Shown here: piece after piece, positions 27,588 through 38,671 of the stretch
How the letters are laid out: the number at the start of each line of letters is the position of its first letter
Position numbering within the stretch: the first letter of the stretch is position 1
From: Pseudogemmobacter lacusdianii
Lineage (GTDB): Bacteria; Pseudomonadota; Alphaproteobacteria; Rhodobacterales; Rhodobacteraceae
Direction of reading: 5' to 3'
DNA: 64,000 bases
NCBI RefSeq assembly: GCF_030848395.1
Contig: NZ_JAVDBT010000007.1
Span: 149,746 to 213,745, forward strand
Program-made: the position numbers and the translations under genes
The notes under the pieces: generated by a model
What the model was told of the DNA's origin: nothing
Seen by the model: the letters and a program-made list of their open reading frames with translations, nothing else
Database searches by the model: none

Positions 27588-28496
27588 TCAAAGGGCGCGT
27601 TGCGCCACCAGCCAGTCGCGCACCAGCGCGGCTGGCCTACTGAGCGGGATCTGCTTGGGCCAGATCACATGAAACGCTTTGCCAGTGCTGAGTGACTGAT
27701 CGGTCAAAGGCACCAAAGTCCCTTGCTCCACCATCCCCTCGACCAAATGATGCCAACCCAAGGCCACGCCTTGGCCCGCCAGCACCGATTGCAGCACCAG
27801 CACATAATCATTGATCTGCAAGCCCCTTGGCAGGTGCCGCGACGGCACGCCCAAAGCGGTGAACCACTGCGCCCAAGTGGTGGCCGAACGGAACGGCTCA
27901 TCCAGATGGATCAGCGTATGGGTCGTTAATTCCTCGGGCGTATGGGGCAAGGGATTGCGGTTGAGATAGGATTCCGCACAGACCGGATAGATCTCCTCGG
28001 GCGCCAAAGCCTCAGCGTCATATTGCGGCCAATCTTGCGGCACCCCGCCGCGGATTCCCAAGGCGATCCCCTCGCCCATCAGATCAAGGTCACGGTCCGC
28101 GGAATGGATGCGCAGATCCACATCGGGCAGATCAGCGCGGAAACGCTCCATCCGTGGCACCATCCAATAGGCGGCAAAGGCGGTGGAGCAGGCAAGGCTC
28201 ACATGGCTGCCGCTGGCCGTGGCCCGCAAGCTTTGGGCAGAGCGCTGGATATGCGACAGGCCAATCGTCACATCGGCATGAAAGCGTTGCCCGGCCTCGC
28301 TCAGCCGCACCCGGCGGTATTCACGCAAGAAAAGTGCCGTGCCGAGCTGATCTTCCAGCTTGGCAATCGCATAAGACACCGCCGCTTGCGTCATATGCAG
28401 CTCTCGCGCCGCCGCGCTGAAGCTTTCCAGCCTTCCTGCGCATTCAAAAACCGCAAGGGCGTTCAGCGAGGGCAAGATCTGGCGCAGGCTTTCCAT
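27588..28496 (-). CDS. LysR-family regulator (GcvA-like), divergent from mttB
   Basis: A 302-residue regulator: N-terminal winged helix (LNALAVFECAGRLESFSAAA, RELHMTQAAVSYAIAKLE) and a periplasmic-binding-like effector domain with the GcvA-type pattern (LACSTAFAAYWMVPRMERF, LGIRGGVPQDWPQ). It is divergently arranged with the MttB-family methyltransferase gene, 91 bp apart, and is likely to control it. Effector unknown. The gene ends tail to tail with dppF without a gap. Confidence 0.9.
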   Translation of the reverse strand: MESLRQILPSLNALAVFECAGRLESFSAAARELHMTQAAVSYAIAKLEDQLGTALFLREYRRVRLSEAGQRFHADVTIGLSHIQRSAQSLRATASGSHVSLACSTAFAAYWMVPRMERFRADLPDVDLRIHSADRDLDLMGEGIALGIRGGVPQDWPQYDAEALAPEEIYPVCAESYLNRNPLPHTPEELTTHTLIHLDEPFRSATTWAQWFTALGVPSRHLPRGLQINDYVLVLQSVLAGQGVALGWHHLVEGMVEQGTLVPLTDQSLSTGKAFHVIWPKQIPLSRPAALVRDWLVAQRAL

Positions 28497-28507
28497 AAAC
28501 TAAACTT

Positions 28508-28577
28508 ATCAACCTCATGAGAATTTTCCAGCGTTACGGGGTCTTAGTCACAATCTAATTATAATCAACTTGTGAAG
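28508..28577. promoter_or_regulatory. Repeated ATCAAC-type motifs in the LysR/mttB divergent promoter
   Basis: Two similar motifs lie in the 91-bp divergent region: ATCAACCTCATGAG (28508-28521) and ATCAACTTGTGAAG (28564-28577), 56 bp apart. The first contains the palindrome CTCATGAG. LysR proteins typically bind two sites in such regions. The second copy overlaps the mttB ribosome-binding region (TGAAGGA). Confidence 0.4.
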
Positions 28578-28587
28578 GATTTCAGCC

Positions 28588-30156
28588 ATGCACGACGGCG
28601 ACAGCAGCCTTGAACCCAAACGCGTCCGCGGAGGCCGCACTCAGCGGCGCGAGGCCCGCAGCGGCGGTCCGGGCGGGGTGAAGCGCCCCTATATCATCCG
28701 CAATATCCCGACCTATGACATCCTCTCGGAGGAAAGCCTTGAGAAGATCGAGGCCACCGCCGAGCGTCTTCTGGCCGAGATCGGCATCGAGTTGCGCGAT
28801 GACGCCGTGGCGATGGAGCTGTACCGCAAGGCTGGCGCCAAGGTCCGCGATATCTCGGAGGGCATCTGGCGGGTGACCTTTGAGCCCGGCATGGTGCGCG
28901 AGATCCTGAAGACCGCCCCGGCGGAGTTTACCCAGCATGCCCGCAACCCCGCCAATAACGTGCAGATCGGCGGCAAGAATGTGGTGCTGGCGCCCTCTTA
29001 CGGCAGCCCCTTCGTGATGGATCTGGATAAGGGCCGCCGCTACGGCTCGATCCAGGATTTCCGCAATTTCATCAAGCTCGGCCAAACCTCGCCTTGGTTG
29101 CACCATTCCGGCGGCACCGTTTGCGAGCCGACCGATATCCCGGTGAACAAGCGCCACCTCGATATGGTCTATAGCCACATGCGCTATTCCGACCGCGCCT
29201 TCCTTGGCTCGATCACCGCGCCCGAGCGGGCCGAGGACAGCATCGAGATGTGCCGCGTGCTCTTTGGTGCCGAGTTCGTCGACCAAAACTGCGTCATCAT
29301 GGGCAATTTCAACACCACCTCGCCGATGGTGCTGGATGGGGTGACGGCGTCGGGCATCCGCGCCTATGCCGCCGCCAACCAAGGCTCGATCCACCTGCCC
29401 TTCCTGCTGGGCGGGGCCGTCGCACCGCTGACCATGGCAGGCATGGTGGCGCAGGGTCTGGCGGAAAGCATGTCATCCTGCGCCTTGGCCCAGCTCGTGC
29501 GCCCCGGTGCGCCGGTGGTGCTGGCAGCCTTCTTCTCCTCGATGAGCCTCAAATCCGGCTCGCCCACCTTCGGCACGCCGGAACCGGCCTTGGCCTCGCT
29601 GGTCATGGGCCAGCTGGCGCGCCGCTTGAAGCTGCCCCTGCGCTGCGCGGGCAATTTCAGCACCTCGAAACTGCCCGATGGGCAGGCGATGCAGCAAAGC
29701 ATGATGTCGATGATGTCGGCGATCCAAGGCGGGGCGAACTACATCCTGCACTCAGCTGGCTTCCTCGATGGTCTGCTGTCGATGTCCTATGAAAAGATGG
29801 TCATGGACATGGATATGTGCGGTGCCTTGCACGCCTATCTCGACGGGATCGAGGTCAATGAGGACACGCTCGCCTTTGAAGCTTTGAACGAGCTTGGGCC
29901 GGGGCAACACCTCTTCAGCACCCAGCACACCTTGCGCCATTACGAGACCGCCTATTGGGACTCGGCTCTGGACGACAACCAGCCTTGGGAGACTTGGGAC
30001 GAGCAAGGCGGCATCGATTATGCCGCCCGCGCCAATACCCGCTGGAAGAAATTGTTGGCGGAATATCAAGCGCCCGCGATCGACCAAGGCACCGATGAGG
30101 CTCTGCTCGACTTCATCGCCCGCCGCAAAGCCGCCGTGCAGGATATGTGGTATTGA
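28588..30156 (+). CDS. MttB-family (trimethylamine methyltransferase-like) protein, non-pyrrolysine type
   Basis: A 522-residue TIM-barrel methyltransferase-family protein. The N-terminal IIRNIPTYDILSEESLEKIE and LLAEIGIELRDD, and the central GGAVAPLTMAGMVAQG, identify the superfamily. The frame has no internal amber codon, so it is not a pyrrolysine enzyme. Characterised non-pyrrolysine members demethylate glycine betaine or related quaternary amines to a corrinoid protein. No corrinoid protein gene is nearby. The start at 28588 has GAAGGA upstream. A LysR gene is divergent to it. Substrate is inferred only at class level. Confidence 0.85.
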   Translation: MHDGDSSLEPKRVRGGRTQRREARSGGPGGVKRPYIIRNIPTYDILSEESLEKIEATAERLLAEIGIELRDDAVAMELYRKAGAKVRDISEGIWRVTFEPGMVREILKTAPAEFTQHARNPANNVQIGGKNVVLAPSYGSPFVMDLDKGRRYGSIQDFRNFIKLGQTSPWLHHSGGTVCEPTDIPVNKRHLDMVYSHMRYSDRAFLGSITAPERAEDSIEMCRVLFGAEFVDQNCVIMGNFNTTSPMVLDGVTASGIRAYAAANQGSIHLPFLLGGAVAPLTMAGMVAQGLAESMSSCALAQLVRPGAPVVLAAFFSSMSLKSGSPTFGTPEPALASLVMGQLARRLKLPLRCAGNFSTSKLPDGQAMQQSMMSMMSAIQGGANYILHSAGFLDGLLSMSYEKMVMDMDMCGALHAYLDGIEVNEDTLAFEALNELGPGQHLFSTQHTLRHYETAYWDSALDDNQPWETWDEQGGIDYAARANTRWKKLLAEYQAPAIDQGTDEALLDFIARRKAAVQDMWY

Positions 30157-30179
30157 TCAGCGTCTTAGCGTGATGAGGC

Positions 30180-30206
30180 AAAACCCGGGCCATCGGTCCG
30201 GGTTTT
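30180..30206. terminator. Terminator between mttB-like gene and dap (convergent)
   Basis: Perfect 9-bp arms AAAACCCGG and CCGGGTTTT around a 9-nt loop, followed by GTCTTTT. A-rich on one side and T-rich on the other, so it can serve both convergent genes. Confidence 0.85.
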
Positions 30207-30223
30207 GTCTTTTGAGCCGGGCC

Positions 30224-31780
30224 TTAGACCTTGCGGTAAGGCACCCCGCGCGCAAGCCAACAGCCAAGCTGCGCGCCGGTGATCTGGCCTGCCGCATCCC
30301 GCTGCACAACAAAGGTCCAATCGCCGGGGGGCGGCGCATCCATCGAGCGCCGGGTGGCCAAGATCCAAACGTCTTTGCCCGCCGGCGCCATACGTTCCAT
30401 CCGGCCACGGCCCAACATGCCTTCGAACCGCGCATAGACGCCGCCATCGCGGGCCTCGATCACCATCTCGGCCTCCAACTCATCCGAGGCATAGCGGCCC
30501 GCAATCTCCGCCCCATTGGCGGCGTTCAGCACCGGCAGCGGGGTAAGCTTCGGCGCGACATTCTCTTTCTCGCGCACCATCGCCAAATCAGCGCCCTGAC
30601 GCTCAAGCGTCAAACCGGCGGCGGCAAGTTTGCCTTCGGCGTTCAGCGTCAGCGTCTCTGGCCCGGTGGCATAGCGCATCGTAACACTGGTGCGCGCAGG
30701 CTCTAACCGGACCAGCAAACCATTGTCGGCCAGCCACTGCCCTTCCCAACTCTCGGCGACCGGTGCGGGTTTTACAGGAGTGACGCCCAGCGCCGCCTCC
30801 AAAAGCCCCTTCGCCGCGCCAAAGGCATCCGCCTCATGGTTGAACATCACCACCACCGACAGCCGCGCATCTGCGGCGTAAAGCCGGTGCGCGCGGAAGC
30901 CGCGCAGCGCCCCGCCGTGGCCCGTAACAGCCATTCCGCCCATCAGATGATGCGCAAGGCCATAACCATAAGCGGCGGGCTTACCATCGGCAAAATGCGG
31001 CGGCTCGGAGATCTGGCGGTAAAGGTGAGAGGCATCATCGCGCCCCGCATCAATCCAAGCCTCATAGGCCAGCATATCCTCGACCGAGGCCGAAATCCCC
31101 GCATCGCCGACCCAATAGATCGCATTCTCAGCCGGGAAGTAACCGGCGGCGTCATTGCCCTCATAGCCCACCACCCCATCCTCGGGGTATCGGGTGTCCG
31201 AGGTCAGCACCGCCGATTTCATCCCGGCCGGGCCCCAGATATGCTTGGCGTAAAGATGCTCCAAAGTCTCGCCGGTCGCGGCCTCGATCATCTCCGAGAC
31301 GATGCGGTAGTTGCAGTTGCAATAAGAATAAGACGTACCGGGCGGAAAATGCCCGGTCTTCATCCGCGCGATCAGCGGCAAAGCATCGTCGCGGCGGAAC
31401 TCTTGCTCGGCCAAACCGCCTTGCAGCACGGTCAGCGCCCAATAGTCCCGCACACCCGACTGGTTGTCACAAAGCTGGCGCGTGCTGGGCAGCGGGCCGG
31501 TGAATTGAGGCAGGAAAGCCGCGACTTTGCCGTCCAGCTGCGCAGGATCCCCAACCGAGGCCAACAGCACTTGGCAGGTGAATTGCTTCGAGATCGAGCA
31601 GATCGGCAGCCGCGTCTGCGGCGTCATCGCCTGCCCATCCTCAAGGCTGGCATAGCCCCAAGCGCGGCTTGCGATGACCTTGCCATCCTTGACCACCCCT
31701 GCCACGCCACCGGGACCGGCATAAAGCTTGGGCAAAGCGTCCAAAGCGGCGGTCAGGGCGGCGAGGTTCAGATCAATCAT
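30224..31780 (-). CDS. dap: D-aminopeptidase (DAP, serine beta-lactamase fold)
   Basis: A 518-residue protein that follows Ochrobactrum anthropi D-aminopeptidase along its length. Catalytic S62-x-x-K65 in PICSISKQF and Y153-x-N155 in SYCNCN fall at the same numbers as in that enzyme, and GHGGALRG supplies the third motif. The C-terminal two barrel domains are retained, ending MDAPPPGDWTFVVQRD and GCWLARGVPYRKV. DAP removes N-terminal D-amino acids from peptides, amides and esters. It has no signal peptide, so it acts in the cytoplasm. It lies 104 bp behind the peptide transporter/amidase operon, same strand, and may also have its own promoter. Confidence 0.9.
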   Translation of the reverse strand: MIDLNLAALTAALDALPKLYAGPGGVAGVVKDGKVIASRAWGYASLEDGQAMTPQTRLPICSISKQFTCQVLLASVGDPAQLDGKVAAFLPQFTGPLPSTRQLCDNQSGVRDYWALTVLQGGLAEQEFRRDDALPLIARMKTGHFPPGTSYSYCNCNYRIVSEMIEAATGETLEHLYAKHIWGPAGMKSAVLTSDTRYPEDGVVGYEGNDAAGYFPAENAIYWVGDAGISASVEDMLAYEAWIDAGRDDASHLYRQISEPPHFADGKPAAYGYGLAHHLMGGMAVTGHGGALRGFRAHRLYAADARLSVVVMFNHEADAFGAAKGLLEAALGVTPVKPAPVAESWEGQWLADNGLLVRLEPARTSVTMRYATGPETLTLNAEGKLAAAGLTLERQGADLAMVREKENVAPKLTPLPVLNAANGAEIAGRYASDELEAEMVIEARDGGVYARFEGMLGRGRMERMAPAGKDVWILATRRSMDAPPPGDWTFVVQRDAAGQITGAQLGCWLARGVPYRKV

Positions 31781-31884
31781 CAAAGTCTCCAGACGGGAGG
31801 CGAAAAAGCGTCCATGATCAAAGATTTGTCGTGGATGCAGGTTGAAATGCAAGGGGGAAGTCACGGCACTTCAGCCTGTTGGAT

Positions 31885-33671
<1,787 letters not shown>

Positions 33672-33675
<4 letters not shown>

Positions 33676-34631
33676 TCGAAGACAGCGCGCGGGAAGTAGA
33701 AGCTGACCACCCAATTCGGCATATCAACGATCTCGGAGATCCGCAGATCGCCGCAGGTCGAACAGAGCATATAGGCCTCGACCGCCGAGATGCCGCGCGT
33801 GGCGCAAAGATGGTCGACCATGCCCGAAACCGCATCGCGCGCCCCGCTCATCAGGTCTGGGCCGATGCCGGTGGTGACCTCATAGCCCTTGGCATCAAGA
33901 TGCCGGGTCACCGGGCCGGGTGTGGTGAAGCGCGGCATCTTAAGATTTGCGCCCTTCACCAGATCCAAGGTCAGCACCACGTCCATCGGGCTTTCGATGG
34001 CGGTGCCGCAGACCTCACCATCGCCTTGGGCAGCATGGGTGTCGCCCACGCTGAAAAGCGCGCCACCCACCTCAACCGGCAGGTAAAGCACTGTGCCAGC
34101 AGCCAGATCCCGGATGTCGAGATTGCCCCCCACCCGGCGCGGCGGCACCACCGAATGATGCCCCGCCTCGGCCGGAGCGCAGCCAATCGTTCCGGCAAAG
34201 GGTTTCAGCGGAATCCGCGCTTGGGAGGACCAAAGCGCGGGCTCCAGCGTCGCGGGATCGAAATCCCAGACGATCAGCGCCGGGTCCTTGAACTGATCGG
34301 ACAACAAACCAAAGCCGGGAATATTCGCCGTCCAGCCCCAGCCGCGCCCGTTCTGCGCCTGCGGGGTGAAGCTTTCGATGGTGACCTTCAGCGCATCCCC
34401 CGGCTCGGCCCCATCGATGAAGATGGGCCCCGAGACCGGATTGATCCGGGCGAAATCCAGCGCCGTCACATCCGCGAGCTTGGACGACGGGCCAAGTTGG
34501 CCCGCCGAGGAATCATGGCAGTGAAACAGGATCGTCGATCCCGGCTCCACCCATTCGGCTGGGGTCAAAGCATTGTCCCAGCCGAAGTGATGTTGCGCGC
34601 CGTGAATGGTGTAATTGCAGGCTTTGCACAT
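33672..34631 (-). CDS. Acetamidase/formamidase family amidase
   Basis: A 319-residue protein of the FmdA/AmdA family. Marks: the N-terminal HHFGWDNALTP, GDALKVTIES, FGLLSDQFKD, FAGTIGCAPAEAGHHSVVPP, VGDTHAAQGDGEVCGTAIE and a C-terminal AYMLCSTCGDLRISEIVD. Family members hydrolyse short aliphatic amides to acid and ammonia. No signal peptide. It lies in the middle of a peptide-type ABC transporter operon, between the binding protein and the ATPase, and under AmiC/AmiR-like control, so its substrate is probably the imported compound or a product of it. Confidence 0.9.
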
Positions 34632-34635
34632 GAGC

Positions 34636-36246
34636 TTACTCGGTCACATAGACATAATCGTAGTTGATCGGGATCGACACCGGATCGACATACAGCGCAT
34701 CATCGCCGCCCATGCGGGGCGATTTCATCGTGTAGCGTTGCTCGTTGAAGACCGGAGCCCAAGGCGCGTCCTCCATGATCTTCACATAGATCTCGGACCA
34801 CATCGCAAGGCGGGCGGGGTCATTGGGGTCTTTGAAGCTGTCGGCTTTGATCGCTTCTGCATCCAAGGCCTCATTGCAGTATTTCGACCAGTTCCAGCCG
34901 CCTTCGGCCGCACCAGCGCAGCCCAAGATCGGGCCGTAGAAGTTGGACGGATCGGGGAAGTCCGCGATCCAGCCCATGCCGCCCGACCAGATCATCGGCG
35001 CGGTGCCAGCGCCACCTGCCTCAATCACATTGGCCTGCGCCAAGTTTTGCAGGCTCGCCGTGATGCCAATCGCCGCCAGATCCTGTTGGATCGCTTGGGC
35101 GATCCGCGGGTTGGGGTCGGTGTTCATCACATAAAGCTCGGTCTCAAAACCATCGGCGTAGCCGGCTTCGGCCAGAAGCGCTTTTGCGCCTTCGGGATCA
35201 TAGGCATAGCCTTTATAATCCGCCGCATAGCCCGGCATCGAAGGCGGCAGCGGCTGGTTTGCCGGCACGGCGCGGCCATTGATGATCTGAACAATCCGGT
35301 CTTTGTTCAGCGCCATATTTACGGCTTTGCGCACCTCGACCTTGTCGAAGGGCGCTTGGGTGACGTTCATCGTGATATAGCCGGTGTGGAGCTGACCGCC
35401 TTCGACCACCCGCGCGGCTTGATCGGGATCGCCCATCACCTCGACGAATTTGGCAGGCGGAATACCGTCGCCGGGCACATCCACCTCACCGTTTTGCAGG
35501 CGAAGGAGGGCCACAACTGGCTCTTGGCCAACCTCAACCGTGATGCTGTCGAGATAAGGCACCCCCGGCGTCCAGAAGTCGGGGTTCTTTTGGAAGACGA
35601 GCCGCTGACCGATGGTCCATTCGGCCAAAGAATAGGCCCCCGTGCCAACCGGGTTCTTGCCGAAATCAGCGCCATGCTCTTCAACCGCCTCTTTCGCCAC
35701 GACGTAAGAGAAGTTGAGCGCCATGACATGCAGGAAGGTGGCATCGGGGCGCGAAAGGGTGATCTCAACCGTCAAGGGATCGATCACTTTCACACCGGAC
35801 AGCCCCTCAGGCCCCGCCGCCTCAAACCCAGCGATCGAGCCGAAGAAGCCCGCGCCCGGCGATTGCGTCTCGGGGTTCACCACGCGGTCGAGCGAGTATT
35901 TCACATCCTCGGCCGTCATCTCACGCCCGTTGTGGAATTTCACACCAGCACGCAGCTTGAACGTATAAACCAGCCCATCCTCGGACAAAGTATAGCTTTC
36001 GGCCAGACCTGGGCGCAGCGTCGTGGTGCCGGGGACGTAATCCATCAGCCCATCAAACAGCGATTTGATCATCGACCAGTTCTGCCAGTCATATCCAATC
36101 GCCGGGTCCAGCGTCGCCACATCATCCTTATAGGTGATGATAATATCCCCGCCCGCTTTGGCATTCGGGTCCGGCGTATAGTCTTGTGCAAGGGTTGGGG
36201 TGGCAAGGCAGAGCGCCAGAGCAGTGGAGGCAAGCCAATGTTTCAT
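34636..36246 (-). CDS. Peptide-type ABC transporter substrate-binding protein in amidase operon
   Basis: A 536-residue solute-binding family 5 protein with signal peptide MKHWLASTALALCLATPTLA and the family signature ESYTLSEDGLVYTFKLRAGV. The conserved YDPEGAKALLAEAGY is near residue 350. The ligand cannot be read off; the operon suggests an amide or short peptide. The start is supported by GGGAGAGA six bases upstream. It is followed after 4 bp by the amidase gene. Confidence 0.9.
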   Translation of the reverse strand: MKHWLASTALALCLATPTLAQDYTPDPNAKAGGDIIITYKDDVATLDPAIGYDWQNWSMIKSLFDGLMDYVPGTTTLRPGLAESYTLSEDGLVYTFKLRAGVKFHNGREMTAEDVKYSLDRVVNPETQSPGAGFFGSIAGFEAAGPEGLSGVKVIDPLTVEITLSRPDATFLHVMALNFSYVVAKEAVEEHGADFGKNPVGTGAYSLAEWTIGQRLVFQKNPDFWTPGVPYLDSITVEVGQEPVVALLRLQNGEVDVPGDGIPPAKFVEVMGDPDQAARVVEGGQLHTGYITMNVTQAPFDKVEVRKAVNMALNKDRIVQIINGRAVPANQPLPPSMPGYAADYKGYAYDPEGAKALLAEAGYADGFETELYVMNTDPNPRIAQAIQQDLAAIGITASLQNLAQANVIEAGGAGTAPMIWSGGMGWIADFPDPSNFYGPILGCAGAAEGGWNWSKYCNEALDAEAIKADSFKDPNDPARLAMWSEIYVKIMEDAPWAPVFNEQRYTMKSPRMGGDDALYVDPVSIPINYDYVYVTE

Positions 36247-36274
36247 TTTATCTCTCCCGTTGGTTTTTTTATGT

Positions 36275-37195
36275 TCAGCGAAGACGAATGCGGGGGTCGA
36301 TCAGCGGGGCGACCAGATCGGCAAGCAAGTTGCCGAGCACGATGAAAGCAGCGGAGACGAGGGTGACGCCCATGATGATCGGGATGTCGACACGCTGGAT
36401 CGCCTGCCAAGCCAGCTGACCAATGCCGGGCCAGCCAAAGACCGATTCCACCACGACAATGCCGCCCATGAAGATGCCGATATCGATGCCAATCATCGCA
36501 ATGATCGGCAGCACGGCATTTGGCAAAGCATGGCGCAGGATCACCCGCGCGCGGCCCAAACCCTTGGCGCGGGCGGTGCGAATGTAATCGGCGCGCAATA
36601 CCTCGATCATCGAAGAGCGCATCATCCGGCTGTACCAGCCCGAGCCGAGGATGCCCAAAGTGACGGCGGGAAGGACCAGATGCGCGGCGGTGCCGTAGCC
36701 GCCAATCGGGAACCAGCCAAGCTTCACCGCGAAGACGTAAAGAAGCAGCAGCCCGACCACGAATTGCGGGGCCGAGACGGCGACGAAGCTGCCGACCATC
36801 AGCCCTTGGTCCAGCGCCTTGCCCTTCCAAAGCGCGGCCACCACGCCAAGCGTCAGGCCAATCGCCAGCTCAGCCCCGATCCCGGCCAGCATCAAAAGAA
36901 GCGAGGCGGGAAGCCGCGACCAGATCAGCTCGGCCACATCGGTCTTTTGCAGATAGCTGCGGCCCAGATCGCCTTGCAAAAGGTTCGCGAGGTAGCGGCC
37001 GTATTGCACGATGAAAGACTGATCGAGGCCGAGCTGCTGGCGGATATTCTCAACCGTTGCCGCAGTGGCGGCGCGGCCCGCGATCTGGCGCACCGGATCG
37101 GCGGGCAGGACGAAAAGCAGCACGAAGGTGATGAAGCTGACGCCCAGCAGGATCAGCGCAGATTGGACCAAGCGGCGCAGAATATAAGAGGCCAT
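36275..37195 (-). CDS. Peptide-type ABC transporter permease (DppB-like) in amidase operon
   Basis: A 306-residue permease with the DppB N-terminus MASYILRRLVQSALILLGVS, the loop LRADYIRTARAKGLGRARVI and HALPNAVLPIIAMIG. The start at 37195 overlaps the stop of the upstream permease (ATGA). The open frame continues upstream to 37621, but that part lies inside the preceding gene. Confidence 0.93.
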   Translation of the reverse strand: MASYILRRLVQSALILLGVSFITFVLLFVLPADPVRQIAGRAATAATVENIRQQLGLDQSFIVQYGRYLANLLQGDLGRSYLQKTDVAELIWSRLPASLLLMLAGIGAELAIGLTLGVVAALWKGKALDQGLMVGSFVAVSAPQFVVGLLLLYVFAVKLGWFPIGGYGTAAHLVLPAVTLGILGSGWYSRMMRSSMIEVLRADYIRTARAKGLGRARVILRHALPNAVLPIIAMIGIDIGIFMGGIVVVESVFGWPGIGQLAWQAIQRVDIPIIMGVTLVSAAFIVLGNLLADLVAPLIDPRIRLR

Positions 37196-38076
37196 CAGCT
37201 GCGCCCTCTTTGCGTTGGGTCCAGCACTTCGCGCAAAGCGTCTCCAACCAGATTGAAGGCAAGGGCCAGAAGCACGATGGCGGCACCGGGGATGAAGACC
37301 AGCCAAGGGGCGGCTTGGAAATAAGTTTGGTTCTCGAAGATGATATTGCCCCAGCTTGGGGTGGGGGGCTGCACGCCAACGCCAAGGAAGGAGAGCGTCG
37401 CCTCCAAAAGCACGGTGGTTGAGATGCCCAGCGTGCCCCAGACGATCACCGTCGGCACCAGATGCGGCAGGATATGTTTGAAGAGGATCCGTCCGGTGCT
37501 CGCGCCCAAAACCCGCTCGGCGGCGATGAACTCGCGCTCGGCAAGCGCCGTGGTCTCGGTGTAGATCACCCGCGCGGTCTGCACCCAATTGACCAAAGCG
37601 ATCACCATCACCACGATCCAAAGCGAGGGCGAGAAGATCGCCGCAAGGCAGATCGCCAGCAAAAGTGCGGGAAAGGCCATCATCAGATCGGTCAGCCGCA
37701 TCAAGGCGCTGCCGATCCAGCCGCGGAAAAAGCCCGCGGTAACGCCGACCAAAGTGCCAATCGCCAAAGCGATACCATTGGCCAGAACGCCAATCACCAG
37801 CGAGGTTTGCGCGCCGTAAAGCATCCGGCTGAGAAGATCGCGGCCCAGAAGATCGGTGCCCATCAGATAGGTCGCATTGGGCGGCAGGGGTGCGCCCTCC
37901 AGCGTCAGCCCGTCAAAATGCTGTTCTTGCGGCGCATAGGGCGCGATCAGCGGCGCGAAGACCGCGCCAAGCACCACCAAGGCAATGATCGCCAGCCCTA
38001 GCACCGCGAGCTTGCGGCGCATCAACCGGCGCAGGGTCGTGTTCGGGGGCGCGGGAAGGACGGTCAGATCACTCAT
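37195..38076 (-). CDS. Peptide-type ABC transporter permease (DppC-like) in amidase operon
   Basis: A 293-residue permease: N-terminal RRKLAVLGLAIIALVVLGAV, then LMGTDLLGRDLLSRMLYGA and the coupling loop REFIAAERVLGASTGRILFK. It pairs with the DppB-like protein encoded next. The start codon lies inside the end of the ANTAR regulator gene (8-bp overlap). Confidence 0.93.
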   Translation of the reverse strand: MSDLTVLPAPPNTTLRRLMRRKLAVLGLAIIALVVLGAVFAPLIAPYAPQEQHFDGLTLEGAPLPPNATYLMGTDLLGRDLLSRMLYGAQTSLVIGVLANGIALAIGTLVGVTAGFFRGWIGSALMRLTDLMMAFPALLLAICLAAIFSPSLWIVVMVIALVNWVQTARVIYTETTALAEREFIAAERVLGASTGRILFKHILPHLVPTVIVWGTLGISTTVLLEATLSFLGVGVQPPTPSWGNIIFENQTYFQAAPWLVFIPGAAIVLLALAFNLVGDALREVLDPTQRGRS

Positions 38077-38671
38077 CACGGCCCCCTTCGGCGCGCGGGG
38101 GTCGTTGCGCTGCCACCACCCGCTCGGCCGCGGCCTCAAAGCTGATCCGCCAAGCCATCGCCATGGCGCGCAGCTGGGCATAGGCCTCATCCTCGGACTT
38201 CCCAAGCCCGATCAACATTCCCACCGCCCGCACCACGGTTTGCCTCTGGTCGAGCCGCTGGCGCAAAGAGGCGATCTCGGCCGCCAAAGCCTGCCTTGCA
38301 TCAAAAGCCGCCCGCGCGGTCAAAAGTGCCGAGAAGACGCCGCTGCCGCCGATGGGCTTCACAAGTTGCGCATCCGCGCCGGCATTCAGCGCCCATTCGA
38401 TGCGCCCCGGCGCCTCGCTGCCGATAAGGGCGATCAAGGGCATCGGTGCCTCTCCGGCCTCCCATGGAAACTGGCTGTCATGGCCGTAATCGGCGTCGAA
38501 GAAGACAAAATCCGCCGTCATCACCGAAGGCGGCAAATCGGGCCAGCAGGGCTCAACTTGCAGGCCAATCGCGGTCAATTGCCGCTCCAAAGCCTGCACG
38601 GTGGGATGCGGGCGATGCAGCATCATTGCGCGCGCGCCGCCCAAGTTCTGGCTGCGGACCCGGCGCTTCAT
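38069..38671 (-). CDS. amiR: ANTAR-domain antitermination regulator (AmiR-like)
   Basis: A 200-residue protein of AmiR size (Pseudomonas AmiR has 196). The N-terminal half is a pseudo-receiver fold (DFVFFDADYG, PLIALIGSEAPGR, LVKPIGGSGVF). A coiled coil follows (LAAEIASLRQRLDQRQT), and the C-terminal ANTAR domain holds VVRAVGMLIGLGKSEDEAYAQLRAMAM (in part: AYAQLRAMAM, with the A-x-G-x-L pattern in RAVGMLIGL). ANTAR proteins bind leader RNA and prevent early termination. It directly follows amiC (ATGA overlap), as in the Pseudomonas amidase operon, and a terminator lies in the operon leader. Confidence 0.88.
   Translation of the reverse strand: MKRRVRSQNLGGARAMMLHRPHPTVQALERQLTAIGLQVEPCWPDLPPSVMTADFVFFDADYGHDSQFPWEAGEAPMPLIALIGSEAPGRIEWALNAGADAQLVKPIGGSGVFSALLTARAAFDARQALAAEIASLRQRLDQRQTVVRAVGMLIGLGKSEDEAYAQLRAMAMAWRISFEAAAERVVAAQRPPRAEGGRDE

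Noticed and set aside
37196..37621. N-terminal extension of the DppB-like permease
   Set aside because: The extension overlaps the DppC-like gene; ATG 37195 with the ATGA overlap and a normal DppB N-terminus is far better.
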